Under the pieces are notes generated by a model that was not told the DNA's origin, did not search any database, and saw only the letters and a list, made by a program, of their open reading frames with translations. Shown one piece after another: positions 34,978 through 43,871 of a stretch of 64,000 nucleotides of DNA. Positions within the stretch are counted from its first letter, which is position 1, and every line of letters begins with the position of its first letter. Source of the stretch: Sagittula marina (GTDB lineage Bacteria; Pseudomonadota; Alphaproteobacteria; Rhodobacterales; Rhodobacteraceae); NCBI RefSeq assembly GCF_014196795.1, contig NZ_JACIEJ010000006.1, forward strand, positions 1 to 64,000. Reading direction: 5' to 3'. The position numbers were made by a program, and so were the translations under genes.

Positions 34978-36123
34978 ATGACCAGGATCCTCATCGTCGA
35001 CACCGACACGTCACGGGGGGAGGAGACGGCGGCGCTGGTCTCTGAGGCCTTGCCAGACGGCTTGAAAATCAGTCTGGCGACAGATTCGGAAAGCTGTACC
35101 AATCTGCTCGACGGGCCCCTGTTGGTTGATTGCATCCTGATGGACGAACAGCTGGTCGGCTCATCGCAGGACGGGCTGCTCGAGGACTGTCTGAAGAAAG
35201 ATCCCTTTCTGGCGATTATCGTGACAGGGGCGGGCGGATGCGAGGACAGTGCCGTAGATGCCATGAAACGCGGCGCGTATGATGTCTATCCTTGGCACAA
35301 GTTTACGCCCGTCGGGCTGGGCCGCGCGATCAAAAACGCCTTGTCGCGCGCCGCCATGGCCCGCCAGATCGAGGATCAGCAAAATAGCCTTCGGACCTTT
35401 GCACATGTTCTGGTGCATGATTTGCGCGCGCCCTTGCGTTCCGTCCGAGGGGGGGTGGACATGCTGCTCGAGGATTTGCCGCCGGACGCACAGGCAACCC
35501 ACGCTGAAACGCTCGGTTTCATACGCAACGGGGCGGAGCATATTGACCGCTTGCTGGTGAATTTGCACCGCCACTGCAACGTGTCCGATGCGCCGCTCGA
35601 ACGCAAAGATGTTCCCTTGAGCGATATCGTAACGCAGGTGAAGGACGCGCTAAGACAAGATCTTATGGAGCACAACGCCGAACTTGTCGTCCGGGATACT
35701 CTGCCAGAGGTGCGCGGTGATCCCGTGCAGCTTACGCAATTGCTTCAGAACCTGGTTGGAAATGGCCTCAAGTTCAACTCATCTGACGCCCCAAGGGTGG
35801 AGATCAGCGCCAGGGACCATGACGAAATGTGGTGCATCGAAATCTCCGACAATGGCATTGGCATCGAATCTTCATACATCAAGGAAATTTTTGAACCCTT
35901 TCGTCGGCTGCACACGCAGACAGCGTTCGCGGGCACGGGGTTGGGGTTGGCCACCTGTCGCCGCATCGCGTTGCGCCACGGCGGGAGCCTGTCCTGTAGC
36001 TCCGTAGTGGGTGTCGGGTCGACCTTCGTGCTTAATCTGCCCAAGCCGGTGGCGTGCAGCGCGGGGGAGGGCGGCGGCGGAATGGTGGTCAATGACGCGG
36101 TTGCGGCGAACGCAGTACGTTGA
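34978..36123 (+). CDS. Receiver-histidine kinase hybrid, paralogue of 28185-29315
   Basis: 381 residues. Receiver domain (ILIVDTDTS, Asp56 in CILMDEQLV), then HisKA with His147 (HVLVHDLRAPLRSVR), N-box LLQNLVGNGLKF, SDNGIGIE and GTGLGLATC, plus a glycine/alanine-rich C-terminal tail (GEGGGGMVVNDAVAANAVR). It is soluble and lies upstream of gcrA with a terminator between. The same domain order and the shared H(V/M)LVHD(L/F)(R/K)AP box show it is a paralogue of the kinase at 28185. Confidence 0.87.
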   Translation: MTRILIVDTDTSRGEETAALVSEALPDGLKISLATDSESCTNLLDGPLLVDCILMDEQLVGSSQDGLLEDCLKKDPFLAIIVTGAGGCEDSAVDAMKRGAYDVYPWHKFTPVGLGRAIKNALSRAAMARQIEDQQNSLRTFAHVLVHDLRAPLRSVRGGVDMLLEDLPPDAQATHAETLGFIRNGAEHIDRLLVNLHRHCNVSDAPLERKDVPLSDIVTQVKDALRQDLMEHNAELVVRDTLPEVRGDPVQLTQLLQNLVGNGLKFNSSDAPRVEISARDHDEMWCIEISDNGIGIESSYIKEIFEPFRRLHTQTAFAGTGLGLATCRRIALRHGGSLSCSSVVGVGSTFVLNLPKPVACSAGEGGGGMVVNDAVAANAVR

Positions 36124-36210
36124 TATTGCGCGACGCTCTGCCACCCAAACGCCGCGCCGCCTTGTATCTCGGCCCATGATGCTTAGAATAGGGACAACAA
36201 CAGACCCTCA

Positions 36211-36237
36211 GGCGGCCCGGACACGAGGCCGCTTTTT
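36211..36237 (+). terminator. Terminator after the REC-kinase gene
   Basis: GCGGCC (36212-36217) pairs with GGCCGC (36227-36232), followed by five Ts. It separates the kinase from gcrA. Confidence 0.7.
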
Positions 36238-36252
36238 CAGTAGGAAGCTCCG

Positions 36253-36843
36253 ATGTCGTGGACTGATGAACGCGTTGAACTGCTCAAGAAGATGTGGTCG
36301 GAAGGCCAGTCAGCCAGCACGATTGCCAAAGAACTGGGTGGTGTGACGCGCAACGCCGTGATTGGCAAGGTGCACAGGTTGGGCCTGTCGAACCGGGCAG
36401 GGGCCGCACCCGCGCCCGCCCCGGCTGCGGAGGTCAAGCCAGAGCCCAAAGCCGCCCCGGCCAAGCCCAAGCCCGCGCCAAAACCCGTGGAGGCCAAGCC
36501 GGACCCCAAGCCCGAGCAGACACCGGCCCCCGCCGCCGCGACCCCTGCAACGATTCCCGCGCGCAAGCAGATCATTCCCGCTGGCCAACCCCTGCCGCCG
36601 CAGCCGTCGACCAACGAAATCAGCCCTGAGGCGCTCGCAAAAGTGAGCGAGGTCGAAAAGAAGGCCAAGAAGCTGACGCTGATGGAACTGACCGAGCGGA
36701 CCTGCAAGTGGCCCGTTGGCGATCCGGCCACGGATGACTTCTGGTTCTGTGGCCTGCCTGTGCAACAGGGCAAACCGTATTGCGAAGCGCATGTGGGCGT
36801 GGCCTTCCAGCCGATGAGCGCGCGCCGCGACCGCCGCCGCTGA
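36253..36843 (+). CDS. gcrA: GcrA cell-cycle regulator
   Basis: 196 residues. The conserved N-terminus MSWTDERVELLKKMWSEGQSASTIAKELGGVTRNAVIGKVHRLGLSNR is the GcrA DNA-binding helix-turn-helix. A Pro/Ala/Lys-rich linker (~50-115) leads to a C-terminal sigma70-interacting domain with TCKWPVGDP...FCGLPVQQGKPYCEAH. In alphaproteobacteria GcrA binds sigma70 and activates promoters carrying methylated GANTC sites, together with CcrM and CtrA. AGGA precedes the ATG. Confidence 0.96.
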   Translation: MSWTDERVELLKKMWSEGQSASTIAKELGGVTRNAVIGKVHRLGLSNRAGAAPAPAPAAEVKPEPKAAPAKPKPAPKPVEAKPDPKPEQTPAPAAATPATIPARKQIIPAGQPLPPQPSTNEISPEALAKVSEVEKKAKKLTLMELTERTCKWPVGDPATDDFWFCGLPVQQGKPYCEAHVGVAFQPMSARRDRRR

Positions 36844-36863
36844 CAGTCCGACAGTGCTATGAC

Positions 36864-36889
36864 AAAGGCGCCCCACCGGGCGCCTTTTT
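36864..36889. terminator. Terminator between gcrA and mscS (probably bidirectional)
   Basis: AAAGGCGCC (36864-36872) pairs with GGGCGCCTTTT, with a CCACC-type loop and T/A tails on both sides. The genes converge here. Confidence 0.85.
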
Positions 36890-36892
36890 GCG

Positions 36893-37789
36893 TTACTCGG
36901 TGTCGTCCGCCTTCTGTATCGGCAAAGGCTCCTTGAACGTAAGCGTCCGATACGGAAAGGGAATTTCGATCCCGGACTGATCCAGCGCGCGTTTGATCGC
37001 GGACACTGCCTTATCCCGGCTGCGATGCTCTTCGATAGGGGGGGAATTCACCCACCAACGCACGAGAAAGTCGATGGACGACGAGTTGAATTCCGTCGCA
37101 AACACCTGCGCAGGCTTGTCGCTTTCGTGTTCGGCCACAGGTGTGATGGCGCGTTCAATGACGCTCCGCGCAGTGTCGACATCCTCGCCGTAGGCCACGC
37201 CGACCACGATCGAGACGCGGCGCAGCGGCTCATCCGTCAGAATCTCCACCGGATTTTTGAACAGATGCGAATTGGGCACGAGGATCAGCTCGCCGGACCG
37301 CTTGCGCACGTAGGTGTCGCGAATCGTGATCTTCTCCACCCGGCCACTGATGCCATCGCATTCGATGTCATCGCCATGCCGCATCGGCTTGCGCAGCAAG
37401 ATCAGGAACCCTGCCAGGAAATTCTCGAAAATATCCTTGAACGCCAAGCCAATGGCAATCGAGCCAAGGCCCAGCCCCGCCAGCAGCTTTGTCGGCGTCA
37501 GGTTCGGGAACAAAATGGTCATTGCGATCAATATGCCAAAGACCCAGACCGTCAGGCGCACCAACTTGCGCACCGCCTCGACCAGGGAGGCACGCGCTTT
37601 GGACCGATTGAGCAGGCGCAGGACCATTGCACCGGCCCCCCAGGCCACCAGCCCGGTCAGCAGGATAATCACCAGCGCGGCCAAAAGGTTGGGCAACAGC
37701 GCAATCGCCCCCTGTATCAACCCCTGAAGCTGTTCCGTCACGATCTGAAACGGCTTGATCTGAGTAATCATCTCTGTCGTTTGGTCCAT
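36893..37789 (-). CDS. MscS-family mechanosensitive ion channel
   Basis: 298 residues from the ATG at 37789, preceded by AGGAGCCAACG; an upstream ATG at 37810 lacks this. Three TM helices, then the pore-lining TM3 with small residues (LAGLGLGSIAIGLAFKDIFENFLAG) and the MscS beta domain (MRHGDDIECDGISGRVEKITIRDTYVR, ILVPNSHLFKNPVEI). It opens under membrane tension to release solutes after osmotic downshock. Confidence 0.93.
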   Translation of the reverse strand: MDQTTEMITQIKPFQIVTEQLQGLIQGAIALLPNLLAALVIILLTGLVAWGAGAMVLRLLNRSKARASLVEAVRKLVRLTVWVFGILIAMTILFPNLTPTKLLAGLGLGSIAIGLAFKDIFENFLAGFLILLRKPMRHGDDIECDGISGRVEKITIRDTYVRKRSGELILVPNSHLFKNPVEILTDEPLRRVSIVVGVAYGEDVDTARSVIERAITPVAEHESDKPAQVFATEFNSSSIDFLVRWWVNSPPIEEHRSRDKAVSAIKRALDQSGIEIPFPYRTLTFKEPLPIQKADDTE

Positions 37790-37844
37790 CGTTGGCTCCT
37801 GCTTTGACATCTAACGGACCAGAACGGAGGGGGTTCCCCGAGAC

Positions 37845-39227
37845 GTGACAGAGGCGTATACGCCGCTCATGCAGAATCCTCCTGATCTTCGCCCAGACCT
37901 TGCGCGTGCCCGCGTTTCCGAAACTCGCCGTGATGGCCAGCCAACCATCGGGATGGTGTCGCTCGGCTGCCCGAAGGCGCTGGTGGACAGCGAGCGCATC
38001 CTCACCCGCCTGCGGGCCGAGGGGTACGGCATCAGCGCCGATTACGCCGGGGCCGACGCGGTGATCGTGAACACCTGTGGCTTCCTCGACAGCGCCAAGG
38101 CCGAAAGCCTCGAGGCGATTGGCGAAGCCCTGTCCGAAAATGGCAAGGTCATCGTCACGGGCTGTCTGGGCGCAGAGCCGGACTACATCACCGGCGTGCA
38201 TCCGCGCGTGCTGGCGGTGACCGGCCCGCATCAATACGAACAGGTGCTCGACGCAGTGCATGGCGCCGTTCCGCCGTCGCCCGATCCGTTCGTGGACCTG
38301 CTGCCCGCCACCGGGGTCAGCCTGACGCCGCGCCACTACAGCTACCTGAAAATCTCCGAGGGCTGTAACCACAAGTGCAAGTTCTGCATCATTCCGGACA
38401 TGCGCGGGCGTCTCGCCAGCCGTCCGGCCAAGGCGATCCTGCGCGAAGCGGAAAAGCTGGTCGAGGCCGGGGTGCAGGAGTTGCTGGTGATCAGCCAGGA
38501 CACCTCCGCCTATGGCACCGACTGGAAGGACCGCGACAGCAAGTTTCCCTTCCTCGATCTGGCCCGTGACCTGGGCGAGCTCGGTGCCTGGGTGCGGATG
38601 CATTACGTCTACCCATACCCGCATGTGCGCGACGCCATTCCACTGATGGCAGAGGGTAAGATCCTGCCCTACCTCGACATTCCCTTCCAGCACGCGCATC
38701 CCGACACACTGCGCCGCATGGCGCGCCCCGCCGCCGCCGAACGCACGCTGGACGAAATCGCCGCATGGCGCGAGACCTGTCCGGACATAACGCTGCGCTC
38801 CACCTTCATCGTCGGCTATCCCGGCGAAACCGAGGCCGAATTCCAGCATCTGCTTGACTGGATGGACGAGGCGCAACTGGATCGCGTCGGTTGCTTTCAG
38901 TACGAAAACGTCGATGGCGCGCGCTCGAACGCGCTGCCCGATCACGTCGCCCCGGAGATCAAGCAGGACCGCTGGGACCGCTTCATGGAAAAGGCGCAGG
39001 CCATTTCAGAGGCAAAGCTGGCGGCCAAGGTCGGTCAGAAAATCGATGTCATCGTCGACGATGTGGACGATGACGGCATTGCCACCTGCCGGACCAAGGC
39101 CGACGCGCCGGAGATCGACGGCAACCTCTTCATCGACGAAGGGGCGCGCCACCTGAAGCCCGGTCAGATCGTTCGGGTCGAGGTCGACGAGGCCGGGGAG
39201 TATGACCTCTGGGGCCAGCTGGTATGA
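37845..39227 (+). CDS. rimO: Ribosomal protein S12 methylthiotransferase
   Basis: 460 residues. N-terminal UPF0004 domain with conserved cysteines ([30 protein letters not shown]), radical-SAM core with the CxxxCxxC cluster motif ([23 protein letters not shown]) and a C-terminal TRAM domain ([14 protein letters not shown]...). It adds a methylthio group to Asp89 of S12. A GTG at 37845 or an ATG at 37869 may be the start. Translation is coupled (ATGA) to the unknown gene at 39224. Confidence 0.96.
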   Translation: MTEAYTPLMQNPPDLRPDLARARVSETRRDGQPTIGMVSLGCPKALVDSERILTRLRAEGYGISADYAGADAVIVNTCGFLDSAKAESLEAIGEALSENGKVIVTGCLGAEPDYITGVHPRVLAVTGPHQYEQVLDAVHGAVPPSPDPFVDLLPATGVSLTPRHYSYLKISEGCNHKCKFCIIPDMRGRLASRPAKAILREAEKLVEAGVQELLVISQDTSAYGTDWKDRDSKFPFLDLARDLGELGAWVRMHYVYPYPHVRDAIPLMAEGKILPYLDIPFQHAHPDTLRRMARPAAAERTLDEIAAWRETCPDITLRSTFIVGYPGETEAEFQHLLDWMDEAQLDRVGCFQYENVDGARSNALPDHVAPEIKQDRWDRFMEKAQAISEAKLAAKVGQKIDVIVDDVDDDGIATCRTKADAPEIDGNLFIDEGARHLKPGQIVRVEVDEAGEYDLWGQLV

Positions 39228-40081
39228 GCAAGACGCGTCAGGATTTCCGGGACAAGACCGCTCAGGACTGTCTTGCCGCGCTTGCCGCCATGCCGCGCAA
39301 GCAGCATCTCGCGCAGGCCCGCTTGCTGATCTACAAAAAGGGCCAGCGCCCGCGCGACCTTGGCGAACAGTTCGATCTGCTGGATGGGCTGACGAAAGAT
39401 CCCGTCCTGACGGAATTCGACCGGCTCTATGCGTTGATCGCCGGCGGGCACAAGCTGTCCGAACAGGTTTCGCCGCTGTCCTCGGACTGGCTGGATCGCA
39501 TGGTTGTCGCGCTCGACGAGGTTCTGGCCATGCCCATCGGCTACGGGCTGCGCAAGGACCGCACGCATCTGGTGTTCTCTGCGCTGAACGTGATGATGAA
39601 CCTCGATCTGGCCACAGGCGCGCATCAGGGCGACCGTCTGGCGCAGATCAGTTTTGACGAGGCCGCGGCGCTGAATCTGCGGCGCATGACGCCTTACCTC
39701 TTCAACTCCGTCTGCAATCTCGTGAAGGTCGTCGGCATCGCCCTTCTGCACCGCCCCGATGCGGCGCATCAACAGGCAGAGCGCTGCGCAAAGCTGATGT
39801 CCTACGCCATCGAGATCAACAATTCCGAACATTGGTGGGTCTTCTCGCGGTTCAAGGCGCCGCGCCGCGTCGACGACCTGTCCCTGCGCGCGGCCTTTGG
39901 CTCCTTCCGCAACACGATGAAGCGTCTGGACGCCATCGAGCAGGCCGCCAACGCAGACGCTGCCGCGCGCCGCCCTGCCTTCGAGGCGGTCGCGGACCTA
40001 TGCGTTGGTCAAGCGCAACCGGCACAGAAAGCGGCATTGATCGCAGCAGCATCGCGGGTTCTGGACCGCACGGTGACGTAA
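39224..40081 (+). CDS. Hypothetical protein downstream of rimO
   Basis: 285 residues, largely alpha-helical, with no signal peptide or TM segment and no motif I can name. Notable stretches are [23 protein letters not shown] and [42 protein letters not shown]. It overlaps the rimO stop by 4 nt, so it is co-translated with rimO and may take part in translation or the cell-growth programme (inference only). A weak terminator follows at 40084-40103. Confidence 0.7.
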   Translation: MSKTRQDFRDKTAQDCLAALAAMPRKQHLAQARLLIYKKGQRPRDLGEQFDLLDGLTKDPVLTEFDRLYALIAGGHKLSEQVSPLSSDWLDRMVVALDEVLAMPIGYGLRKDRTHLVFSALNVMMNLDLATGAHQGDRLAQISFDEAAALNLRRMTPYLFNSVCNLVKVVGIALLHRPDAAHQQAERCAKLMSYAIEINNSEHWWVFSRFKAPRRVDDLSLRAAFGSFRNTMKRLDAIEQAANADAAARRPAFEAVADLCVGQAQPAQKAALIAAASRVLDRTVT

Positions 40082-40083
40082 AC

Positions 40084-40103
40084 GCGCCTCGGTCGGCGCT
40101 TTT
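40084..40103 (+). terminator. Weak terminator before tdk
   Basis: GCGCC (40084-40088) pairs with GGCGC (40095-40099), followed by four Ts. Confidence 0.5.
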
Positions 40104-40154
40104 CGCTGGCCCCGGTATCTTGTCCTTCGGGCGCGGCTGTCGCAAAAGCGCACC

Positions 40155-40733
40155 ATGGCCAAGCTGCATTTTCATTTCTCCACCATGAACGCGGGCAAGT
40201 CGACTTTGCTGTTGCAAGCCGCGCATAACTATAACGAACGCGGGATGGACACCTACCTGCTGATCGCGGCCTTTGACGACCGCGCAGGCAAGGGGCGCAT
40301 CGGTTCGCGGATCGGTCTGTCACGCGCGGCGGATGTCTTCGGCGCCGACACCGATCTGTTCGACATGATCCAAAAGCGGCTCGCCGAGGGCAAGGTCGCC
40401 TGCATATTCGTCGATGAAGCCCATTTCATGACCCGCGATCAGGTCTGGCAACTGGCGAAGGTGGTCGATGACCTCGGGGTGCCGGTGATGGCCTACGGGC
40501 TGCGCGTCGACTTCCGGGGGGAGCTGTTCCCCGGCTCCGCCGCGCTGCTGGCCATTGCCGACGTGATGCGCGAGGTGCGCACCATCTGCCACTGCGGGCG
40601 CAACGCGACCATGGTGATCCGCCGCGGCCCGGACGGGCGCACGGTGATGGACGGCGCGCAGGTGCAGGTCGGTGGCAACGAAATGTATGTGTCGCTGTGC
40701 CGGCGTCACTGGCGGCAGGAAGTGGGGCAGTAA
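40155..40733 (+). CDS. tdk: Thymidine kinase
   Basis: 192 residues. Walker A MNAGKSTLLLQ, Walker B FVDEAHFM, the lasso region and zinc-binding cysteines (CHCGRNA, and a C-terminal CRRHW). It phosphorylates thymidine in the salvage pathway. The stop codon overlaps the ATG of the next gene (TAATG). Confidence 0.95.
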   Translation: MAKLHFHFSTMNAGKSTLLLQAAHNYNERGMDTYLLIAAFDDRAGKGRIGSRIGLSRAADVFGADTDLFDMIQKRLAEGKVACIFVDEAHFMTRDQVWQLAKVVDDLGVPVMAYGLRVDFRGELFPGSAALLAIADVMREVRTICHCGRNATMVIRRGPDGRTVMDGAQVQVGGNEMYVSLCRRHWRQEVGQ

Positions 40734-41884
40734 TGGGTGGCATTCAGGCGCTCGCAACGGGCTTCGTCGTGGCCATCGTCGGGTTCTTTTCCTCCTTCCC
40801 GATTTTTCTGGCAGGGGTGGAGGCGATGGGCGCCACCGCGCCGCAGGCCTCCTCGGCACTGATGGCGGGCGGGGTGGCCATGGGGCTGTCGGGCATCGTG
40901 CTTGCCTTGTGGTTCAAGGCACCGGCATCCTGTGCATGGTCCACACCCGGCGCGGCGTTGCTGGCAGGATCGGCGGCGGACTCGGCTGGGTTTTCCGGCG
41001 CGGTCGGGGCCTTCCTGATTGCGGGCGCACTGGTGGTGGTGGCGGGCTTCTGGAAACCCTTGGTCCGCTTGGCCCAGGCCATTCCCGGCCCGATCACCCT
41101 GGCCATGCTGTCGGGCGTTTTGCTGCCGATCTGCTTTGCCCCGTTCCGTGCCTTGGCAGAGGCTCCGGTGGTGGGTGCGGTGATCCTGCTGACGTGGTTT
41201 GGGGTCTCCCGCGTGTCGCGCCTCTTTGCCGTTCCGGCGACGGTTCTGGCGGCCGTGGCGCTGGTGATCTGGTGGAACGGCACGCTGCCGATGCCGGACC
41301 ACATCCTGACGCCGCCAGTCTGGGTGACGCCGACCTTCTCGCTCTCGGCGCTGATCGGTCTTGCCCTGCCGCTGTTCATCGTGACCATGGCGACGCAGAA
41401 CGTCCCCGGCGTCGCGGTGCTGAAAACCAACGGCTACACGCCGCCCACCGGCAAGATGTTCGTCACGGTCGGCACAGCTTCGATCCTGACAGCCCCGTTC
41501 GGTGCCATCGCCACCAACCTCGCCGCCATCACGGCGGCCATGTGTTCCGATGAAAACGCCCACCCGGACAAGGCCCAGCGATACTGGGCGGCGGTCTGGG
41601 CAGGGCTGTTCTACGTGCTTTTCAGCGTGTTCGCCGCCGTGGTGACATTCGTCGCCGCCTCTGCGCCGCCAATGACCATGTCCGCCCTCGCGGGGGTGGC
41701 TCTGTTGCCGGTCTTCATGACCTCCGCCTCGGCCGCGCTAAAGGACGAGGACACCCGCGAAGCCGCCGCGCTGACCTTTGTCCTCACCGCATCGGGGCTG
41801 ACCCTCTTCGGGATCGGCAGCGCGGTCTGGGGCCTGCTGCTGGGGTCACTGGTGCATATGCTCAACGTGTGGCGGCGGCGATGA
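40733..41884 (+). CDS. benE: BenE-family benzoate/H+ symporter
   Basis: 383 residues with about 11-12 hydrophobic helices. FLAGVEAMGATAPQASSALMAGG, WSTPGAALLA and ATQNVPGVAVLKTNGY are hallmarks of the BenE family. It probably imports benzoate or a related aromatic acid, and lies ~4.7 kb from the 4-hydroxybenzoate gene cluster though not in it. Overlaps tdk by one base and the truncated GNAT gene by 4 nt (ATGA). Confidence 0.88.
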   Translation: MGGIQALATGFVVAIVGFFSSFPIFLAGVEAMGATAPQASSALMAGGVAMGLSGIVLALWFKAPASCAWSTPGAALLAGSAADSAGFSGAVGAFLIAGALVVVAGFWKPLVRLAQAIPGPITLAMLSGVLLPICFAPFRALAEAPVVGAVILLTWFGVSRVSRLFAVPATVLAAVALVIWWNGTLPMPDHILTPPVWVTPTFSLSALIGLALPLFIVTMATQNVPGVAVLKTNGYTPPTGKMFVTVGTASILTAPFGAIATNLAAITAAMCSDENAHPDKAQRYWAAVWAGLFYVLFSVFAAVVTFVAASAPPMTMSALAGVALLPVFMTSASAALKDEDTREAAALTFVLTASGLTLFGIGSAVWGLLLGSLVHMLNVWRRR

Positions 41885-42075
41885 TCCGGCCCGCCCGCCC
41901 GGACGACGCTGCCCGTGTCGCCCGGATCGCCGAGGCCGGAAGGCGCGAAAATCGGGCGATGTATCCGCATCTAGGCTACACCGAAGTGGTCCGCCGCCGC
42001 TTGAACGGCTTCGACCGGGTGTTCTTTGAAAAGCGCGTTCAGGCGCGTTCGATCAGCACCGATCCCACGGAATAG
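41881..42075 (+). pseudogene. GNAT acetyltransferase with its middle deleted
   Basis: 64 codons read MIRPARPDDAARVARIAEAG (the usual first strand and helix of a GNAT enzyme) joined directly to ENRAMYPHLGYTEVVRRR...GFDRVFFEKR (the usual last part). The acetyl-CoA-binding core of ~90 residues is missing at the join near 41940. The frame stays open but the product cannot bind acetyl-CoA. Its 3' end overlaps the convergent FabH-like gene (42039). Confidence 0.75.
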
Positions 42076-43157
42076 CCTGCGCCAAACGAACAGATCACGC
42101 CCTTGTCGCCGGGCGTCAGATCGTCGGAATGCTTGGAAAAGGCGATGATCGAGCCGGCGGAGGATGTGTTGGCGTAATCTTGCAAGATGTTGGGCTGTTC
42201 GCCCTCTTCCGGCACGCGGCCCAGCACTTTCTTCCCGATGAAATCGTTCATCGTCTTGTTGGCCTGATGCAGCCAGAGCCGCTTCAGATCGCCGGCCGCC
42301 CATCCGGCATCGTCCATGTGCTCTGCGATGTGGGTCGACACCATCGGCAGCACTTCCTTGAACACCTTGCGCCCGTTTTGCATGAACTGCATCTCGCGGC
42401 GGTCGCCCATCTGGTCATGTGTCCGGCGCAAAAAGCCATTGTTGTTGCGGATGTTGTTGGAAAACTGCGTCGCGCAGCGCGTGGATATGACGTCGAACCG
42501 CGCACCCTTGGCATCCTCCGACCGTTCCAGCACCACCGCCGTGCAGACGTCGCCAAAGATGAAATGACAGTCCCGGTCGCGCCACTCCAGATGGCCGGAG
42601 CAGATCTCCGGGCAGACCACCAGCGCGCGCCGCACCGAACCCGCGCGCACCATGTCCGCCGCCGCCTGAATGCCAAAGGTTGCGGAGGAGCACGCCACGT
42701 TCATGTCAAACCCGAAGCCCGCACAGCCCAGCAACTGCTGGATCTCGATGGCAATCGCCGGGTAGGCGCGTTCGTGGTTGGACGCGGCACAGATCACAAG
42801 GTCGATCTCACCGGCGTCGATCCCGGCCATCTTCAGCGCTTTGCCGCAGGCGTCTACCGCCATCTCTGCCATGTAGGACGGCTGTTCGTCGTCACGCGCG
42901 GGCAGGGCGGGAAACATGCGTGTCGGGTCCAGCACGCCCGCCTTATCAAGCACATAGCGCTGCTCGATCCCCGACGCGTTGAAGATGAAGTCGGACGACG
43001 ACTGCGGTTTCGCCTCAACCTCACCCGCTGCGATGGCCTCGGCGTGTTCGGTGTTCCACAGATCTGCATAGGCGTTGAAGGCCACCACCAGTTCATCGTT
43101 GGTGATGGATTGCGTGGGGGTAAAGACACCGTGGCCGGTGATCGCGGGCTGGTACAT
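42039..43157 (-). CDS. Beta-ketoacyl-ACP synthase III-like protein (FabH family)
   Basis: 372 residues from the ATG at 43157, preceded by GAGGAGAACC. The thiolase fold has the catalytic Cys in NVACSSATFG, His in WLHQANKTM and Asn in YANTSSAGS. It is longer than housekeeping FabH (~320 residues) because of an insertion near residues 30-65, so it is probably a secondary synthase rather than the essential FabH. It condenses an acyl starter with malonyl-ACP or a similar unit. Confidence 0.85.
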   Translation of the reverse strand: MYQPAITGHGVFTPTQSITNDELVVAFNAYADLWNTEHAEAIAAGEVEAKPQSSSDFIFNASGIEQRYVLDKAGVLDPTRMFPALPARDDEQPSYMAEMAVDACGKALKMAGIDAGEIDLVICAASNHERAYPAIAIEIQQLLGCAGFGFDMNVACSSATFGIQAAADMVRAGSVRRALVVCPEICSGHLEWRDRDCHFIFGDVCTAVVLERSEDAKGARFDVISTRCATQFSNNIRNNNGFLRRTHDQMGDRREMQFMQNGRKVFKEVLPMVSTHIAEHMDDAGWAAGDLKRLWLHQANKTMNDFIGKKVLGRVPEEGEQPNILQDYANTSSAGSIIAFSKHSDDLTPGDKGVICSFGAGYSVGSVLIERA

Positions 43158-43288
43158 GACGGTTCTCCTCGGGTGCAGGCCACAATCGCCATGCACGGCC
43201 CCAAGTCAACCCAACCAGCGATTGCCTTAACGGAACAAATCATGGGCTGACGTGTTTTTCAGACATGATTTCTCATCAGGAGGCTGTC

Positions 43289-43531
43289 ATGAATCGCAAT
43301 CTCACCTTTTTCATCGGCCATATGGCAGGCGTCAGCGTCGCCTATATCGCCACAATTGCTTTCTTTGTGTTTGGATGGGTCAGCATCTGGTCTTTTGTGA
43401 CCGCGGCGGCCTTGGGCTTGATCGCCGCATGGCCCTTGGGCAAGCTGATCTCCCGCCGGATCAAAAAGGATGACCCGACGTGGAGCGCGCGTCACGATGC
43501 GCCGATCCCCTCGAACACGACGCAAAGCTGA
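43289..43531 (+). CDS. Small two-helix membrane protein
   Basis: 80 residues from the ATG at 43289 behind a strong AGGAGG. Two hydrophobic helices (FFIGHMAGVSVAYIATIAFFVFGWV and IWSFVTAAALGLIAAWPLG) and a charged C-terminal tail. The function is unknown. Confidence 0.65.
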   Translation: MNRNLTFFIGHMAGVSVAYIATIAFFVFGWVSIWSFVTAAALGLIAAWPLGKLISRRIKKDDPTWSARHDAPIPSNTTQS

Positions 43532-43532
43532 C

Positions 43533-43871
43533 TTAGCTCAGGCGGGCACCGTTGTTCACCGGGTGATCCGTGCGGCTCAGTGTGACGTTGCCGTCAGCAT
43601 CATGGACGCCAAGCACCAGCACCTCTGACATGAACTTGCCGATCTGGCGGGGTGGAAAGTTGACCACCGCCAGAACCTGTGTGCCCACCAGATCTTCGGG
43701 CGCGTAATGTTGCGTGATCTGCGCCGAGGTCTTGCGCTCTCCGATCTCCGGACCAAAGTCGATCCACATCTTGATGGCCGGTTTCCGCGCCTCCGGAAAG
43801 GGCTCGGCGCGCAGCACAGTCCCCGCCCGGATGTCGACTTTCAGGAAATCGTCGAATGTAATCTCAGCCAT
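43533..43871 (-). CDS. csaA: tRNA-binding-domain chaperone CsaA
   Basis: 112 residues forming a single tRNA-binding OB fold: VDIRAGTVLRAEPFPEARKPAIKMWIDFG, AQITQHY, QVLAVVNFPPRQIGKFMSEVLVLG. CsaA is an export-related chaperone or tRNA-structure-binding protein. The start overlaps the end of proC. Confidence 0.9.
   Translation of the reverse strand: MAEITFDDFLKVDIRAGTVLRAEPFPEARKPAIKMWIDFGPEIGERKTSAQITQHYAPEDLVGTQVLAVVNFPPRQIGKFMSEVLVLGVHDADGNVTLSRTDHPVNNGARLS

Noticed and set aside
37368-38945. 525-residue open frame on the minus strand
   Set aside because: Covers rimO antisense and runs into mscS out of frame; no domain.
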